Made by a program: the position numbers and the translations under genes. A model generated the notes under the pieces. It was not told the DNA's origin, ran no database searches, and saw only the letters and a list, made by a program, of their open reading frames with translations. Source: Tamilnaduibacter salinus (GTDB lineage: Bacteria; Pseudomonadota; Gammaproteobacteria; Pseudomonadales; Oleiphilaceae). Taken from it: a DNA stretch of 64,000 bases. How positions within the stretch are numbered: the first letter of the stretch is position 1; each line of letters starts with the position of its first letter. Below, in pieces: positions 55,054-63,609 of the stretch. The DNA is taken from the NCBI RefSeq assembly GCF_003096655.1, contig NZ_QEKQ01000008.1:124001-188000 (forward strand). The letters are read 5' to 3'.

Positions 55054-57084
55054 ATGAGGTTGAGCATCAAACATCGGTTACGTCCCCTCCTCGCGATGCC
55101 GTTTCTCGCGGTGTCTCCCTCCCTCCTGGCAGCGGATATCGCCTTTCCTGGATACAGTGGCTATCTGAATGTGCCGTCGGCGACGGCGCTGCCGCATGGT
55201 CAGGCCGACGTTCAGTTTTCCGATCAGGGCTATATGCGGGGGCGCTACGGGCATTACAAAAACGTCTCCGGTGGCTTCGGCGTGTTCCCAAAGGTGGAGG
55301 TCGGGGGGCGCGTGGCATGGAATCGGACTCAGACGAACTGCTTCCGCGTGGGGTGCGACATCCGGGATCTCTCGGCCAACATCAAGCTTCAGGCGCCATT
55401 GATTCCGGAAGAGTGGTTCTCGCTTGCCGCCGGTGTACAGGATCTTGGCGGGGAAGCCAATTTCTTTGATGCCACCTACATCGTCGCCGGTCGTTCCCTC
55501 GGCCCTGTGGACCTGTCGGCCGGCTATGGAGACCCTGATATCGAGGGGCGCTACCTCGACGGGGCCTTCGGCGCCATCCAGTACAGCCCCGTCGAGTGGG
55601 CTGGCGTGATCGCCGAACATGACGCACAGGATGCTCGCGCGGGCCTGAGGCTGAACAGCCCCAAGGGCCTGTTGCCATTTGGTGCGCAGGTGAAAAGCAA
55701 GGTGCTGCTCTGGAACGAGGGCGATTCCGAGAGTGACCGGCGGTTTTTCTCCGTTGGCATCAGCATCCCGTTTGGCAACGAGGCGTCTAAGACGCACCTG
55801 AAATCAGTTGCAAGTGACAAGTTACAAGTGGCAAGAGGGGATGAGACGGCACCTGTAGCCGATGTCTCCGACTTCGGAGCTGCCCGGGAGGGCAGCCCAA
55901 ATGAGTCGTATCAGCCACGGAAAGACACTGAAAAACACGGAAACACGGAAGAAAAGCGCATTGAGGAAGCCGCTGGCATTGGTGCTGCGCTCGTGGGCGA
56001 AGGCTATGAACACGTCCGCGTTCGCTCAGAGGGTAAGGTGCTGACCGTCCGCTGGGAGAACAATCTGTACAACCGGGACGAGCGGGATTCGATCTATGAT
56101 GTGGCCCGCCTGGTTCAGTCCAGAGCGGAAACCCATGAGACGGCGCGGCTGGTGCTGACGAATCAGCGCATTCCGGTCATTCGTCACACGGTGCCGCTGT
56201 CGGGCGACGAAGCGGCGTTGTACGCCACCGAGACCGACTTCCCCGAGTGGCAGCCCCAGACGGATCAGGACTGGGACTTTGAGGGCAGTTACGGCTGGGA
56301 TCACAAACCGCGCCTGACCCTGCGCCCGAACCTGAGCACCGGCGTGGCAACGGAATACGGGGTGTGGGACTACTCACTGGCCGTCAATGCCAGCCTGTCG
56401 GCTTCCCTATGGCCCGGGGCGCTCGCCAGTGCCAGCTACAACGCCGAAGTGGCCCGGTCGGAGGATTTCGACGAGGACGGTGTGTTCTATGACAGCCGCC
56501 AGCGGACGGATTTCATCGAGGCGGAAGTGCAGCAGACACTGAAACCGCATCCGCAGGTGTATACGAGCTTTCACGGCGGACGTTATGCGCTGGACTACAA
56601 TGGTGGCCTCAACGAGAGCCTGTGGTTGTCACCAAACGGTCGCCACACGCTGGGGTGGATTGTCGGCCGGTTCCAGCATAAAAAGTTCGAGGACATCAGC
56701 CGGACCCAGACGCTCGCGCGCTACAGCTACTTCAATCCGGACTACAATGCCGATGTGACGGTCTACGGCGGTCGGTTCTTCGCTGAAGATCAGGGATTCC
56801 GCGTGGACAGCCGGTTCTGGTTCGGCGACTATGCCATTACCCTGTCCTACAAGGACACCGACGCGCAGTTCGTCAGCCTGGGCTGGACCATTCCCCTGAC
56901 ACCAACGCGGGACGCCAATTTCCGCTATGGTCAGATCAAAGGCGATGCGGATTGGAACTACAGTGTTCAGACCCGCGTTAATGAAGACCGTAATGACGTC
57001 TCATTCGGCGGTGCTCAGGTGCTTGAGTCCGCCCATCCGATCCGGGAGCGGCATCTCAATCGCGGTCGGCTGACCAGCCATTAA
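55054..57084 (+). CDS. yjbH: YjbH/GfcD-family outer-membrane protein with an in-frame repeat insertion
   Basis: 676 aa, exopolysaccharide-related outer-membrane protein. Signal peptide (LAMPFLAVSPSLLA), then the YjbH start AFPGYSGYLNVPSATALPHG and barrel repeats through to the C-terminus. Residues about 252-301 (55807-55955) are not protein-family sequence but a joined set of repeat pieces: a CAAGT stretch, a C arm and an A left arm, all kept in frame without a stop. Flanking segments (ISIPFGNEASK before, AALVGEGYEHVRVRSEGK after) fit the family. ATG 55054 lacks a good ribosome site. Preceded by ops. Confidence 0.83.
   Translation: MRLSIKHRLRPLLAMPFLAVSPSLLAADIAFPGYSGYLNVPSATALPHGQADVQFSDQGYMRGRYGHYKNVSGGFGVFPKVEVGGRVAWNRTQTNCFRVGCDIRDLSANIKLQAPLIPEEWFSLAAGVQDLGGEANFFDATYIVAGRSLGPVDLSAGYGDPDIEGRYLDGAFGAIQYSPVEWAGVIAEHDAQDARAGLRLNSPKGLLPFGAQVKSKVLLWNEGDSESDRRFFSVGISIPFGNEASKTHLKSVASDKLQVARGDETAPVADVSDFGAAREGSPNESYQPRKDTEKHGNTEEKRIEEAAGIGAALVGEGYEHVRVRSEGKVLTVRWENNLYNRDERDSIYDVARLVQSRAETHETARLVLTNQRIPVIRHTVPLSGDEAALYATETDFPEWQPQTDQDWDFEGSYGWDHKPRLTLRPNLSTGVATEYGVWDYSLAVNASLSASLWPGALASASYNAEVARSEDFDEDGVFYDSRQRTDFIEAEVQQTLKPHPQVYTSFHGGRYALDYNGGLNESLWLSPNGRHTLGWIVGRFQHKKFEDISRTQTLARYSYFNPDYNADVTVYGGRFFAEDQGFRVDSRFWFGDYAITLSYKDTDAQFVSLGWTIPLTPTRDANFRYGQIKGDADWNYSVQTRVNEDRNDVSFGGAQVLESAHPIRERHLNRGRLTSH
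55807..55955 (+). repeat. Repeat cassette inside the yjbH coding sequence
   Basis: CAAGTGACAAGTTACAAGT, then TGTAGCCGATGTCTCCGACT (C arm) and GCCACGGAAAGACACTGAAA (A left arm with three CACGGAA-type units). About 149 bp, open in the yjbH frame. Confidence 0.88.
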
Positions 57085-57135
57085 TCGAACTGTAAGAGAG
57101 AAATAACGAAAATAGGAGGACTCCACTCCCTATCC

Positions 57136-57163
57136 TTGCGTTTTAACAGACCTAACTTATAGT
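57136..57163 (+). promoter_or_regulatory. Candidate promoter of the lipoprotein gene
   Basis: TTGCGT (57136-57141), 16-bp spacer, TATAGT (57158-57163), 93 bases before the ATG. Confidence 0.45.
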
Positions 57164-57255
57164 ACGTGTAGGGTTTTGGGATGGGCCGTCCAGACAATAA
57201 CCCGTGCCAACAATGCGTTGCCAATAAAGCAAAACCAGGAGAACTGAGGCTGATT

Positions 57256-58188
57256 ATGACTCACGTAACAGAAAGGAAAACCGCATCAAAACTTGCCACC
57301 ATGGCATTGCTGGCGCCGCTGGCCGGCCTGACGGCCTGCACGAGCAGCTCCAGCTCGGACACATCCGGCGCGACCGCCTCTGGCGTCGTATACGACGGGT
57401 ACCTCCAGAACGCCCGTGTCTGTGTGGACGTGAACCTCAATAAGCAGTGTGACGACGGGGAACCCATTAGCGCCACGGATGCAGACGGCAAATTCTCGAT
57501 CGCCGGGCTGAACGAAGACCAGGCACTGCGCCCGCTGCTGGCCGTCGTCGGTGCCGGTACGACCGATGCTGACAATGGCAATGCCGTTGATCCGAACCTG
57601 AAGTTCTCAGCACCGCCGAAGTCCGAAGCCGTTAGCGCACTGTCGACCATCGTTCAGAGCCGGGTTGAAACCGCTTTGGCCAGTGGCTCGTCAGAAACGA
57701 TCTCTCAGCTGAAACAAAAGTTTTCCACGCAATTGGCGACTGATCTAGGCCTGCCTTCCGGCTTTGACGACCCGCTCAGCTACGACCCGATTGCCGCGAA
57801 GAACGACGAGTCCGCAAGCGACGCGGATCGACTGATTGCTGCCAAGACGCATCTGGTCAACAAAGTCCTGAGCCGTCAGGTCGCAACGCTGAATGGCAAC
57901 ACTGGCGGTACCACGGCCGGGTTCAACGCGTCCATCAAGAAGCTGAACGCCCAGGATGTGCGCAACGCCGTTGAGAACGACACGAGTGGCCTGGCTCTGG
58001 CCGACATCGCCACAGCCGTTGCCGAACAGGTGACCAGCGAAGCACAACCGGCGGTTCCGAGTCAGCAGGAGATCCAGCAGGCTGAGCAGGAACAGCAGAC
58101 GCTGAAAAACAACTACGACAAGGCAGTTGAAGAAGAAACCGGCGGCACTGGCGCAACCGGCGGCACCGGCGGTTCCGGCACATCATAA
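57256..58188 (+). CDS. Hypothetical lipoprotein of the polysaccharide export block
   Basis: 310 aa. Lipobox LTAC after a hydrophobic stretch (LATMALLAPLAG), a Ser-rich tether, then a small calcium-dockerin-like segment (CVDVNLNKQCDDGEPISATD, ADGKFSIAG) and a helical, Gln/Glu-rich tail ending in Gly-Gly-Thr repeats. Not recognised. The ATG at 57256 is preceded by GAGG. Position between yjbH and wzi suggests a link to surface polysaccharide. Confidence 0.72.
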   Translation: MTHVTERKTASKLATMALLAPLAGLTACTSSSSSDTSGATASGVVYDGYLQNARVCVDVNLNKQCDDGEPISATDADGKFSIAGLNEDQALRPLLAVVGAGTTDADNGNAVDPNLKFSAPPKSEAVSALSTIVQSRVETALASGSSETISQLKQKFSTQLATDLGLPSGFDDPLSYDPIAAKNDESASDADRLIAAKTHLVNKVLSRQVATLNGNTGGTTAGFNASIKKLNAQDVRNAVENDTSGLALADIATAVAEQVTSEAQPAVPSQQEIQQAEQEQQTLKNNYDKAVEEETGGTGATGGTGGSGTS

Positions 58189-58339
58189 AACCATGATGGC
58201 AGGGCACACCCCGAACCCCGGGGTGTGCCATCCCTCCCAAACGAGTTCACCGGAAAGACGAGATTCTGATGGTCGCTTCTTTCCTGTGCACTCGAGAAAA
58301 CGCAGCGAAATAGTCAGGCAAAAAATGTGTCTCGGGCTC

Positions 58340-58434
58340 AATGTCGCCGACATCTCCAACTTCGGAGTTGTCCGACAGCGCATCCGCCAGCACCCTGACC
58401 TTAAAACCTTAAAACCTTAAAACCTTAAAACCTT
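58340..58434. repeat. C arm and D motif
   Basis: TGTCGCCGACATCTCCAACT plus TCGGAGTTGTCCG (C, 58340-58372), then CTTAAAACC repeated four times (58390-58432, D). The bases 58189-58339 show no feature I recognise. Confidence 0.65.
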
Positions 58435-58443
58435 GATCGGCCC

Positions 58444-58518
58444 CCTTTCCGTGTCATTCCGTGTTCTTCCGTGGCAACCCCCTTTCCGCGTCCTTCCGAG
58501 GATTCCGCGGCGAAAAGC
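58444..58518 (+). repeat. A right arm followed by B right arm
   Basis: TTTCCGTGTCATTCCGTGTT plus CTTCCGTGGC (A, to 58475), then TTTCCGCGTCCTTCCGAGGA plus TTCCGCGGCGAAAAG (B). Same A-then-B order as at 35465-35554. These bases encode the start of the wzi reading frame. Confidence 0.85.
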
Positions 58519-59782
58519 AGCCGTTCCTCTTCTGCTCGTAGCAGCAACGGCCCACGCCGCCCCCTGGGTATCGCCGGAAGACCAGCGCCTCAACCATGCG
58601 GCGACACTTCTGAGTGATCTTGACGCGGACCTCCCGCCGGCCACCACATGGCCGGTTTCCTGGCGCCTAAGCGGGGCATCCGCATCAAAGACGACGGCGC
58701 TATCCCGCGCTTACCTCCGCTTCGAGAGAGCCGAACGGGCCCCAATGGGCTGGCGGGGCGACCTGAGCCTGGGTGGGCAGATTGGCAATGGCGTCTCCCG
58801 AGGGCGGGCGGAACGGCTCCCGGAACAGGATGGGCTGGCGCAACTCCGCATCGAATACCTGGGCGAATGGCTGGCATTGGGCCTGGCCCCAGGCTACGCC
58901 CCATCACCGGATGACAATACCGAATGGCGCTATGACGGCACCTACGTCGCCGTTAATCAGCGGGGCTGGACACTGGCCGCAGGCGCCACGGACCGGTGGT
59001 GGGGGCCGGGACAGCAAAGCAGCTTCCTCTTTGAAAGCCAGAGCCGACCAATACCAGCCGTGAGCCTACGGCGTCATGCCGACTCGCGCAGCCCACTGGC
59101 CAGCATGACCGGTCCCTGGTCCGTCACGATCATGGGCGCGCGACTGGCCGACAGACAGGACGGCCCGAGCGACGACTTCAGCCTGTCAGAAACGCTCTAC
59201 GGTGCCCGCTGGACCATCAAGCCGACCGCCGGCCTTACCCTCGGCGCTGGTGCCCACAAACAGGACGCCGCCGGGCGAAATCGAGACGACATCGACACGA
59301 TGGCACTGGACGCCCGATACGCCCATGCCATCGGCACGAACATGATTGGCATTTATGGCCAACTGGCACGACAGACCGTTGATCAAACCGACAGCAACGG
59401 CTGGCTGGCCGGCCTGGACTGGGTCACCACCGCCTGGCACGGCGAACAACGCTGGTTCACCGAATACGAAACCCACGACGACGATGCCCGGGCAAACGCA
59501 CCGAGCCATCACGGCGACCCGATCAACCAGTTCGGCGCCCAACAGGACCGGACCACCAGCCTCGGCGTCCATCACTACGCCGGCACCGGCTGGAACACCG
59601 GCCTCGTCCTCCAGCACCGGAACAACCCGACAACCGACAACCTCAACGTCGCCCGAATCACCTACGGCCACCAACTACTGGCAGGCTGGCTCACCCTCAA
59701 CGCCCAGATCGCCGACGACGACCTCGACACCCAGAGCGGCGAGAACTGGACAGCAGGGGCAGAGTGGACGTACCGATTTTGA
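58451..59782 (+). CDS. wzi: Capsule assembly protein Wzi family
   Basis: About 443 aa from GTG 58451 (TTG 58433 is also in frame). Mature protein from about APWVSPEDQRLN; RWWGPGQQSSFLF and the C-terminal WTYRF fit the Wzi barrel that binds capsule at the cell surface. There is no ATG or ribosome site before the mature part: the start and the n-region of the signal peptide (FRVLPWQPPFRVLPRIPRRK) are translated A and B repeat arms, joined to a real hydrophobic core AAVPLLLVAATAHA. Either the repeats replaced the original start, or the gene is poorly expressed. Confidence 0.78.
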   Translation: MSFRVLPWQPPFRVLPRIPRRKAAVPLLLVAATAHAAPWVSPEDQRLNHAATLLSDLDADLPPATTWPVSWRLSGASASKTTALSRAYLRFERAERAPMGWRGDLSLGGQIGNGVSRGRAERLPEQDGLAQLRIEYLGEWLALGLAPGYAPSPDDNTEWRYDGTYVAVNQRGWTLAAGATDRWWGPGQQSSFLFESQSRPIPAVSLRRHADSRSPLASMTGPWSVTIMGARLADRQDGPSDDFSLSETLYGARWTIKPTAGLTLGAGAHKQDAAGRNRDDIDTMALDARYAHAIGTNMIGIYGQLARQTVDQTDSNGWLAGLDWVTTAWHGEQRWFTEYETHDDDARANAPSHHGDPINQFGAQQDRTTSLGVHHYAGTGWNTGLVLQHRNNPTTDNLNVARITYGHQLLAGWLTLNAQIADDDLDTQSGENWTAGAEWTYRF

Positions 59783-59786
59783 TATG

Positions 59787-59982
59787 GCCGCGGAATCCTC
59801 AGAATAGTGCGGAAGAGTGAATGGTCAGCCACGGAATCCACTGAAGAACACGGAAAATGAGCGTGAACATGTTCAATATGCCACTTTTCTCACGCCCGGA
59901 GGGCGCTTCCGTGTTTTTCGGTGTTCTTCCGTGGCAAATACAATCTCTTTTTCCGCGTCCTTCCGAGGTTTCCGCGGCGAAA
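59787..59982 (+). repeat. Family B element with family A nested inside
   Basis: Outer arms GCCGCGGAATCCTCAGAATA and TTTCCGCGTCCTTCCGAGG plus TTTCCGCGGCGAA; inner A at 59828-59935 (GCCACGGAATCCACTGAAGA to CTTCCGTGGC, CGCCCGGAGGGCG hairpin). Same architecture as 44814-45028. Confidence 0.86.
59828..59935 (+). repeat. Family A element nested in family B
   Basis: Full A arms with the hairpin inside the right arm; centred in the B element. Confidence 0.86.
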
Positions 59983-60014
59983 CAACGATCTGAACGCAGC
60001 AATAACGAGAACGC

Positions 60015-62537
60015 ATGAACCGACTTGTCAGAAACCTTGTTGCTCTTTCCGTAACGGTCACGGCTCCCTTTGCGGGAGCGCAATCCCTCTCCCAATCCCA
60101 GATCGACCGCTTCATGTCGCTCCCCCAGGCCCAGCAGGAAGCGCTGGCGGAGCAATATGGAGTGGATCTGGAGAACCTGCGCGAGCAGACCGGTGGGTCC
60201 GACCAGCCCGAGGAGCCCCCTCAACCGGTGGTCAAACCGCTTGCTGAGGCGGAAAGCGAGGAGGAATCGGGAAGATCGGACTCGTCGAAGCCATCAACCG
60301 ACGACCAGGGGGAAGCACAGGGCAGCGGTGAAGACTCGCTGGAGCCGTATGGCTACGAACTCTTTGCGGGCGCGCCCAGTACCTTCGCACCGGTGACCGA
60401 AATTCCTATGCCGTCGGATTACGTGATCGGGCCGGGGGATGTGGTTCGGGTTCAGCTGTATGGCAAGAAAAACGCCCAGTTTGAGTTGGCGGTTAACCGG
60501 GATGGGAATATCGAGATCCCCGAGATCGGCCCTCACAACGTGGCTGGCCAGACGTTCCGTGAGCTTCAGGCCAACATCAAGAACCTCATCTCAGAAAGCT
60601 TCATCGGCGTGCGTGCGAGTGTCAGCCTGGGTGAGCTGCGCAGCATGCGCATCTTTGTGCTGGGCGAGGCGCGGACTCCGGGCGCTTACACCGTCAGCTC
60701 GCTGTCGACCATTACCAACGCTCTGTTTGTCTCCGGTGGTGTTCAGCGTTCCGGCTCCTTGCGACGCATTAAACACAAGCGCGATGGTGAGGTCATTGGT
60801 GAGCTCGACCTGTACGACCTGCTTCTGGACGGGGACACCTCCGACGACGCTCGCCTTCAGCCGGGCGACGTCATCTTCATACCCCCGGTTGGACCGAGGG
60901 TCGGCATCAGCGGCGAGGTCTACCGCCCGGCGCTCTACGAGCTGGACGGTGCCACCACGGTCGAACAGGCGGTTCAGCTTGCCGGGGGGATGACCGCACA
61001 GGCCTACCCGCAGATCACCCGTATCGAACGGACCAACGACGACTATCTCCGGGTTATCGCCGAAGCCAATCTGACGAAAGCGGCCGGCCGGCAAATGGCC
61101 GTTCAGCCCGGTGATCGCATCAGTATTGCGGCCATTTCCGACATCACCGGCCAGTACGTGGAAGTGAAGGGTGCCGCCACCCGCACCGGCCGCTTCGCCT
61201 GGGTGCCGGGCATGCGCATCAGTTCCCTGTTCACCTCGCTGGACGCCAGCCTCATGCCGGTGGCCGACAAGCGCTACGCCGCCGTAGTACGGACTGATCC
61301 GGACGATGACACCATTTCCGTCATCAACGTTCGCCTACGGAACGCGGTCCAGAATCCGGGCAGTGCCGCCGATATCCAGCTTCAGGAAAAGGACCAGCTC
61401 CTGGTTTTCTCGGATGCCGGGAAGGTGAAGGGCGGTGAGGAAGGTCGCAACTTCACTCGCGAGCAACTGTTTAACCCCGTTCTGCGTCGCCTGAAAGCCC
61501 AGGCCGGCCCGGGCCATCCGCAGCAGACCGTGAGTATTTCCGGCCCCGTGCGATACCCGGGTGAATATCCCATGCCAGCGTCCCACGCTGTGCGGGATGC
61601 CATTTGGGTGGCCGGGGGGCTCAAGGACTCCGCTTCCCTGTACGCCGCCGAAATCGCCCGTTATGAAACGCCCGAGCAGGGCAGCACCGAAACCCGAATC
61701 ATTGAAATCAACCTCAAAACAGCAATGAACGGCAACGGCGCTGAGCGTCTTCAGAGCCGGGACCGGCTGCTCGTTAAACGCATCCCGGAGTATGCACGGC
61801 AGCGCACGGTTTCTCTGGAGGGCGAAATTGAGTACCCGGGCGAATACACGTTCCGCAAGGGAGAGAGTCTCCAGAGCGTGATTCGGCGCGCGGGTGGACT
61901 GACCGACAACGCGTTCCCCAGAGGCGCTGTGTTCACGCGCGAAGACCTCAAGCGTCGGGAGGCTCAGCGCCTGAAGGAAGCGGAGGAGCGCCTCAAGGGT
62001 GACCTGTTGGGGCAGCAACTCCAGGGTGAAGACTTCGGGAATCAGGCGAATGCCGATTCAGAGAGCACATTGGAGGATCTGCTGGACCAAGTCCAGGATG
62101 CCCGTCCTGTCGGACGAATGGTGATCGACCTTCAGGCAGTCCTCAATGAGGGGGAATATCAGTCCATCCGACTGCAGGATGGCGACACCCTCACGGTTCC
62201 GGAGATCCCGCAGTCCGTGTCGGTTTTCGGCGAAGTCCAGTTCCCCACCAGCCACTTGCATAAGCCGGGCCTGACCGCCGAAGACTATATCGACCGCAGC
62301 GGCGGCCCAACGGCCCAGGCCGACGAAGACCGCGTCTACGTCGTCAAAGCCGACGGCTCCGTCATCCTCCCGGAAGACAGCAACTGGTTCGGCGGCACCC
62401 CAACCAACCTCGGCCCCGGCGACACCATCATCATGCCCATCGACGTCGACCGAATCAGCCAGCTGAAACTGTGGACCAACGTCAGCCAGATCGTTTATCA
62501 AATTGCATTGGGCGCAGCGGCAGTGGGTAACTTGTAA
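60015..62537 (+). CDS. Multi-SLBB polysaccharide export protein (Wza-like)
   Basis: 840 aa. Signal peptide (LVALSVTVTAPFAGA), a low-complexity acidic linker (residues ~55-110), the Poly_export domain beginning YVIGPGDVVRVQLYGKKNAQ, and several SLBB domains (SIRVFVLGEARTPGAY-type, ISGEVYRPALYELDG, VSISGPVRYPGEYPMP, VSLEGEIEYPGEYTFRKG and SVFGEVQFPTSHLHKPG). Ends in a hydrophobic stretch (IALGAAAVGNL), the usual outer-membrane helix region. Such long proteins export exopolysaccharide through the outer membrane. Two bits of evidence differ from E. coli Wza: no lipobox and more SLBB repeats. Confidence 0.88.
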   Translation: MNRLVRNLVALSVTVTAPFAGAQSLSQSQIDRFMSLPQAQQEALAEQYGVDLENLREQTGGSDQPEEPPQPVVKPLAEAESEEESGRSDSSKPSTDDQGEAQGSGEDSLEPYGYELFAGAPSTFAPVTEIPMPSDYVIGPGDVVRVQLYGKKNAQFELAVNRDGNIEIPEIGPHNVAGQTFRELQANIKNLISESFIGVRASVSLGELRSMRIFVLGEARTPGAYTVSSLSTITNALFVSGGVQRSGSLRRIKHKRDGEVIGELDLYDLLLDGDTSDDARLQPGDVIFIPPVGPRVGISGEVYRPALYELDGATTVEQAVQLAGGMTAQAYPQITRIERTNDDYLRVIAEANLTKAAGRQMAVQPGDRISIAAISDITGQYVEVKGAATRTGRFAWVPGMRISSLFTSLDASLMPVADKRYAAVVRTDPDDDTISVINVRLRNAVQNPGSAADIQLQEKDQLLVFSDAGKVKGGEEGRNFTREQLFNPVLRRLKAQAGPGHPQQTVSISGPVRYPGEYPMPASHAVRDAIWVAGGLKDSASLYAAEIARYETPEQGSTETRIIEINLKTAMNGNGAERLQSRDRLLVKRIPEYARQRTVSLEGEIEYPGEYTFRKGESLQSVIRRAGGLTDNAFPRGAVFTREDLKRREAQRLKEAEERLKGDLLGQQLQGEDFGNQANADSESTLEDLLDQVQDARPVGRMVIDLQAVLNEGEYQSIRLQDGDTLTVPEIPQSVSVFGEVQFPTSHLHKPGLTAEDYIDRSGGPTAQADEDRVYVVKADGSVILPEDSNWFGGTPTNLGPGDTIIMPIDVDRISQLKLWTNVSQIVYQIALGAAAVGNL

Positions 62538-62541
62538 AAGA

Positions 62542-63018
62542 TTCGCCGCGGAAACCGCGGAGGGACGCGGAAGAAAAAACATAGAGAACAAAGAGGGAGG
62601 TACATGCTCAGGGATGAGGAGCTGACCTATCGGATACGGGGTTGTATCTATGAGGTTTATCGGCAGCTTGGCCACGGGTTTCTGGAAAGCGTTTATCAAA
62701 AGGCGCTGGTGGCAGAGTTAGGGCGACAAGGCCTTGCCGTGGAGCAGGAATGGCCCGTACAGATCTTCTATAAAGGAACCGATGTTGGCGAGTTCAGGTT
62801 AGATCTGGTTGTCGAGCGTCGAGTGATTCTGGAGCTAAAGGCGCAAAAAACGTTACCGCGAGGAGCGGAGACACAACTGCTCAATTACTTGAAAGCAACA
62901 GGAATAAAGCTTGGCCTCCTGGCCAACTTCACGTACCCAAAAACATACGTCAAACGAATCATTTTAGAGAACCAATAATTCATTCATTTCCGCGCCCTTC
63001 CGCGGATTCTGCGGCGAA
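62542..63018 (+). mobile_element. Family B element carrying a GxxExxY gene (477 bp)
   Basis: Left arm TTCGCCGCGGAAACCGCGGA with a third CGCGGAA unit, right arm TTTCCGCGCCCTTCCGCGGA ending GCGGCGAA. Encloses one GxxExxY gene and nothing else; same plan and almost the same length as the A element at 53639-54131. Confidence 0.75.
62604..62978 (+). CDS. GxxExxY protein, intact
   Basis: 124 aa, the normal family length. Motif GFLESVY (Gly25, Glu28, Tyr31), then EFRLDLVVERRVILELKAQ giving the Asp and Glu-x-Lys of a PD-(D/E)XK-type site, and the family end LLANFTYPKTYVKRIIL. About 60% identical by eye to the copy at 53704, which lacks this ending because of a frameshift. Nuclease activity has not been shown for the family to my knowledge. 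ATG 62604 follows GGGAGG. Confidence 0.9.
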   Translation: MLRDEELTYRIRGCIYEVYRQLGHGFLESVYQKALVAELGRQGLAVEQEWPVQIFYKGTDVGEFRLDLVVERRVILELKAQKTLPRGAETQLLNYLKATGIKLGLLANFTYPKTYVKRIILENQ

Positions 63019-63024
63019 AAGAGA

Positions 63025-63153
63025 AGCCTGCTCTATCTGGCGAAGCGACTGAAGATCATTGAGGGTAGGCAGGCAAAGGACCTGATCGAGAAAACCAAGC
63101 TGATCAGCTCAATGCTCCACAGGCTCTCTAAAAGCATCGAGCAAGGAAGCTAG
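63025..63153 (+). pseudogene. Remnant of a four-helix-bundle (23S rRNA IVP-like) protein
   Basis: Forty-two codons, no start. Translated SLLYLAKRLKIIEGRQAKDL continuing with IEKTKLISSMLHRLSKSIEQGS and a TAG, which matches the C-terminal helices of four-helix-bundle proteins (typical ...LEELLEEIEEISKMLNGLIKSL). The 5' part is missing and the fragment begins right at the end of the B element, so the B element or a deletion truncated it. Confidence 0.65.
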
Positions 63154-63236
63154 AAGCTTTAAGACCTTAAAACTTTCAAACTTTAATGCTTTAAAACCAA
63201 AAACTTCCGCGTCCTTCCGCGGGTTCCGCGGCGAAC
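63154..63236 (+). repeat. D motif and B right arm
   Basis: CTTTAAGACCTTAAAACTTT with related TTAAAACC (D), then TTCCGCGTCCTTCCGCGGGT plus TCCGCGGCGAA (B). No gene between here and 63309. Confidence 0.75.
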
Positions 63237-63309
63237 CCCGAGAAGCAGCGAAACCTGACAGAAAAATCAGTTAACCTATAGGACAGGTAAGCCAATCAGC
63301 AGGTGCACC

Positions 63310-63609
63310 ATGCGACTAAGCCCCATTGAGATCAAAGTCATCAAAAATTCCGTCAAGGAAGTCTTCGGCAACAAGGCGGAGGTGTCACTGTTTGGCTCTC
63401 GCACCGACGACGAGGCCAGGGGTGGGGACATTGACCTGTTGGTGAAAACGCCTGATCCCGTCGCACATCCCGCCTGGGATACCGCAAAGCTTCAGGCGAA
63501 AATCATCAAACAGCTGGGTGACCGGAAAGTCGATATATTGCTGGACGCACCGAATATCCCCAAAGCCGGTATCCATCAGGTCGCCAGCTCGCAAGGGATC
63601 GCTCTGTGA
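63310..63609 (+). CDS. MNT nucleotidyltransferase antitoxin (second copy)
   Basis: 99 aa. [19 protein letters not shown] carries GSx9DxD, and VDILLDAPN the third acidic residue. Clearly homologous to the protein at 48948. Overlaps the HEPN start by four bases. Confidence 0.86.
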   Translation: MRLSPIEIKVIKNSVKEVFGNKAEVSLFGSRTDDEARGGDIDLLVKTPDPVAHPAWDTAKLQAKIIKQLGDRKVDILLDAPNIPKAGIHQVASSQGIAL

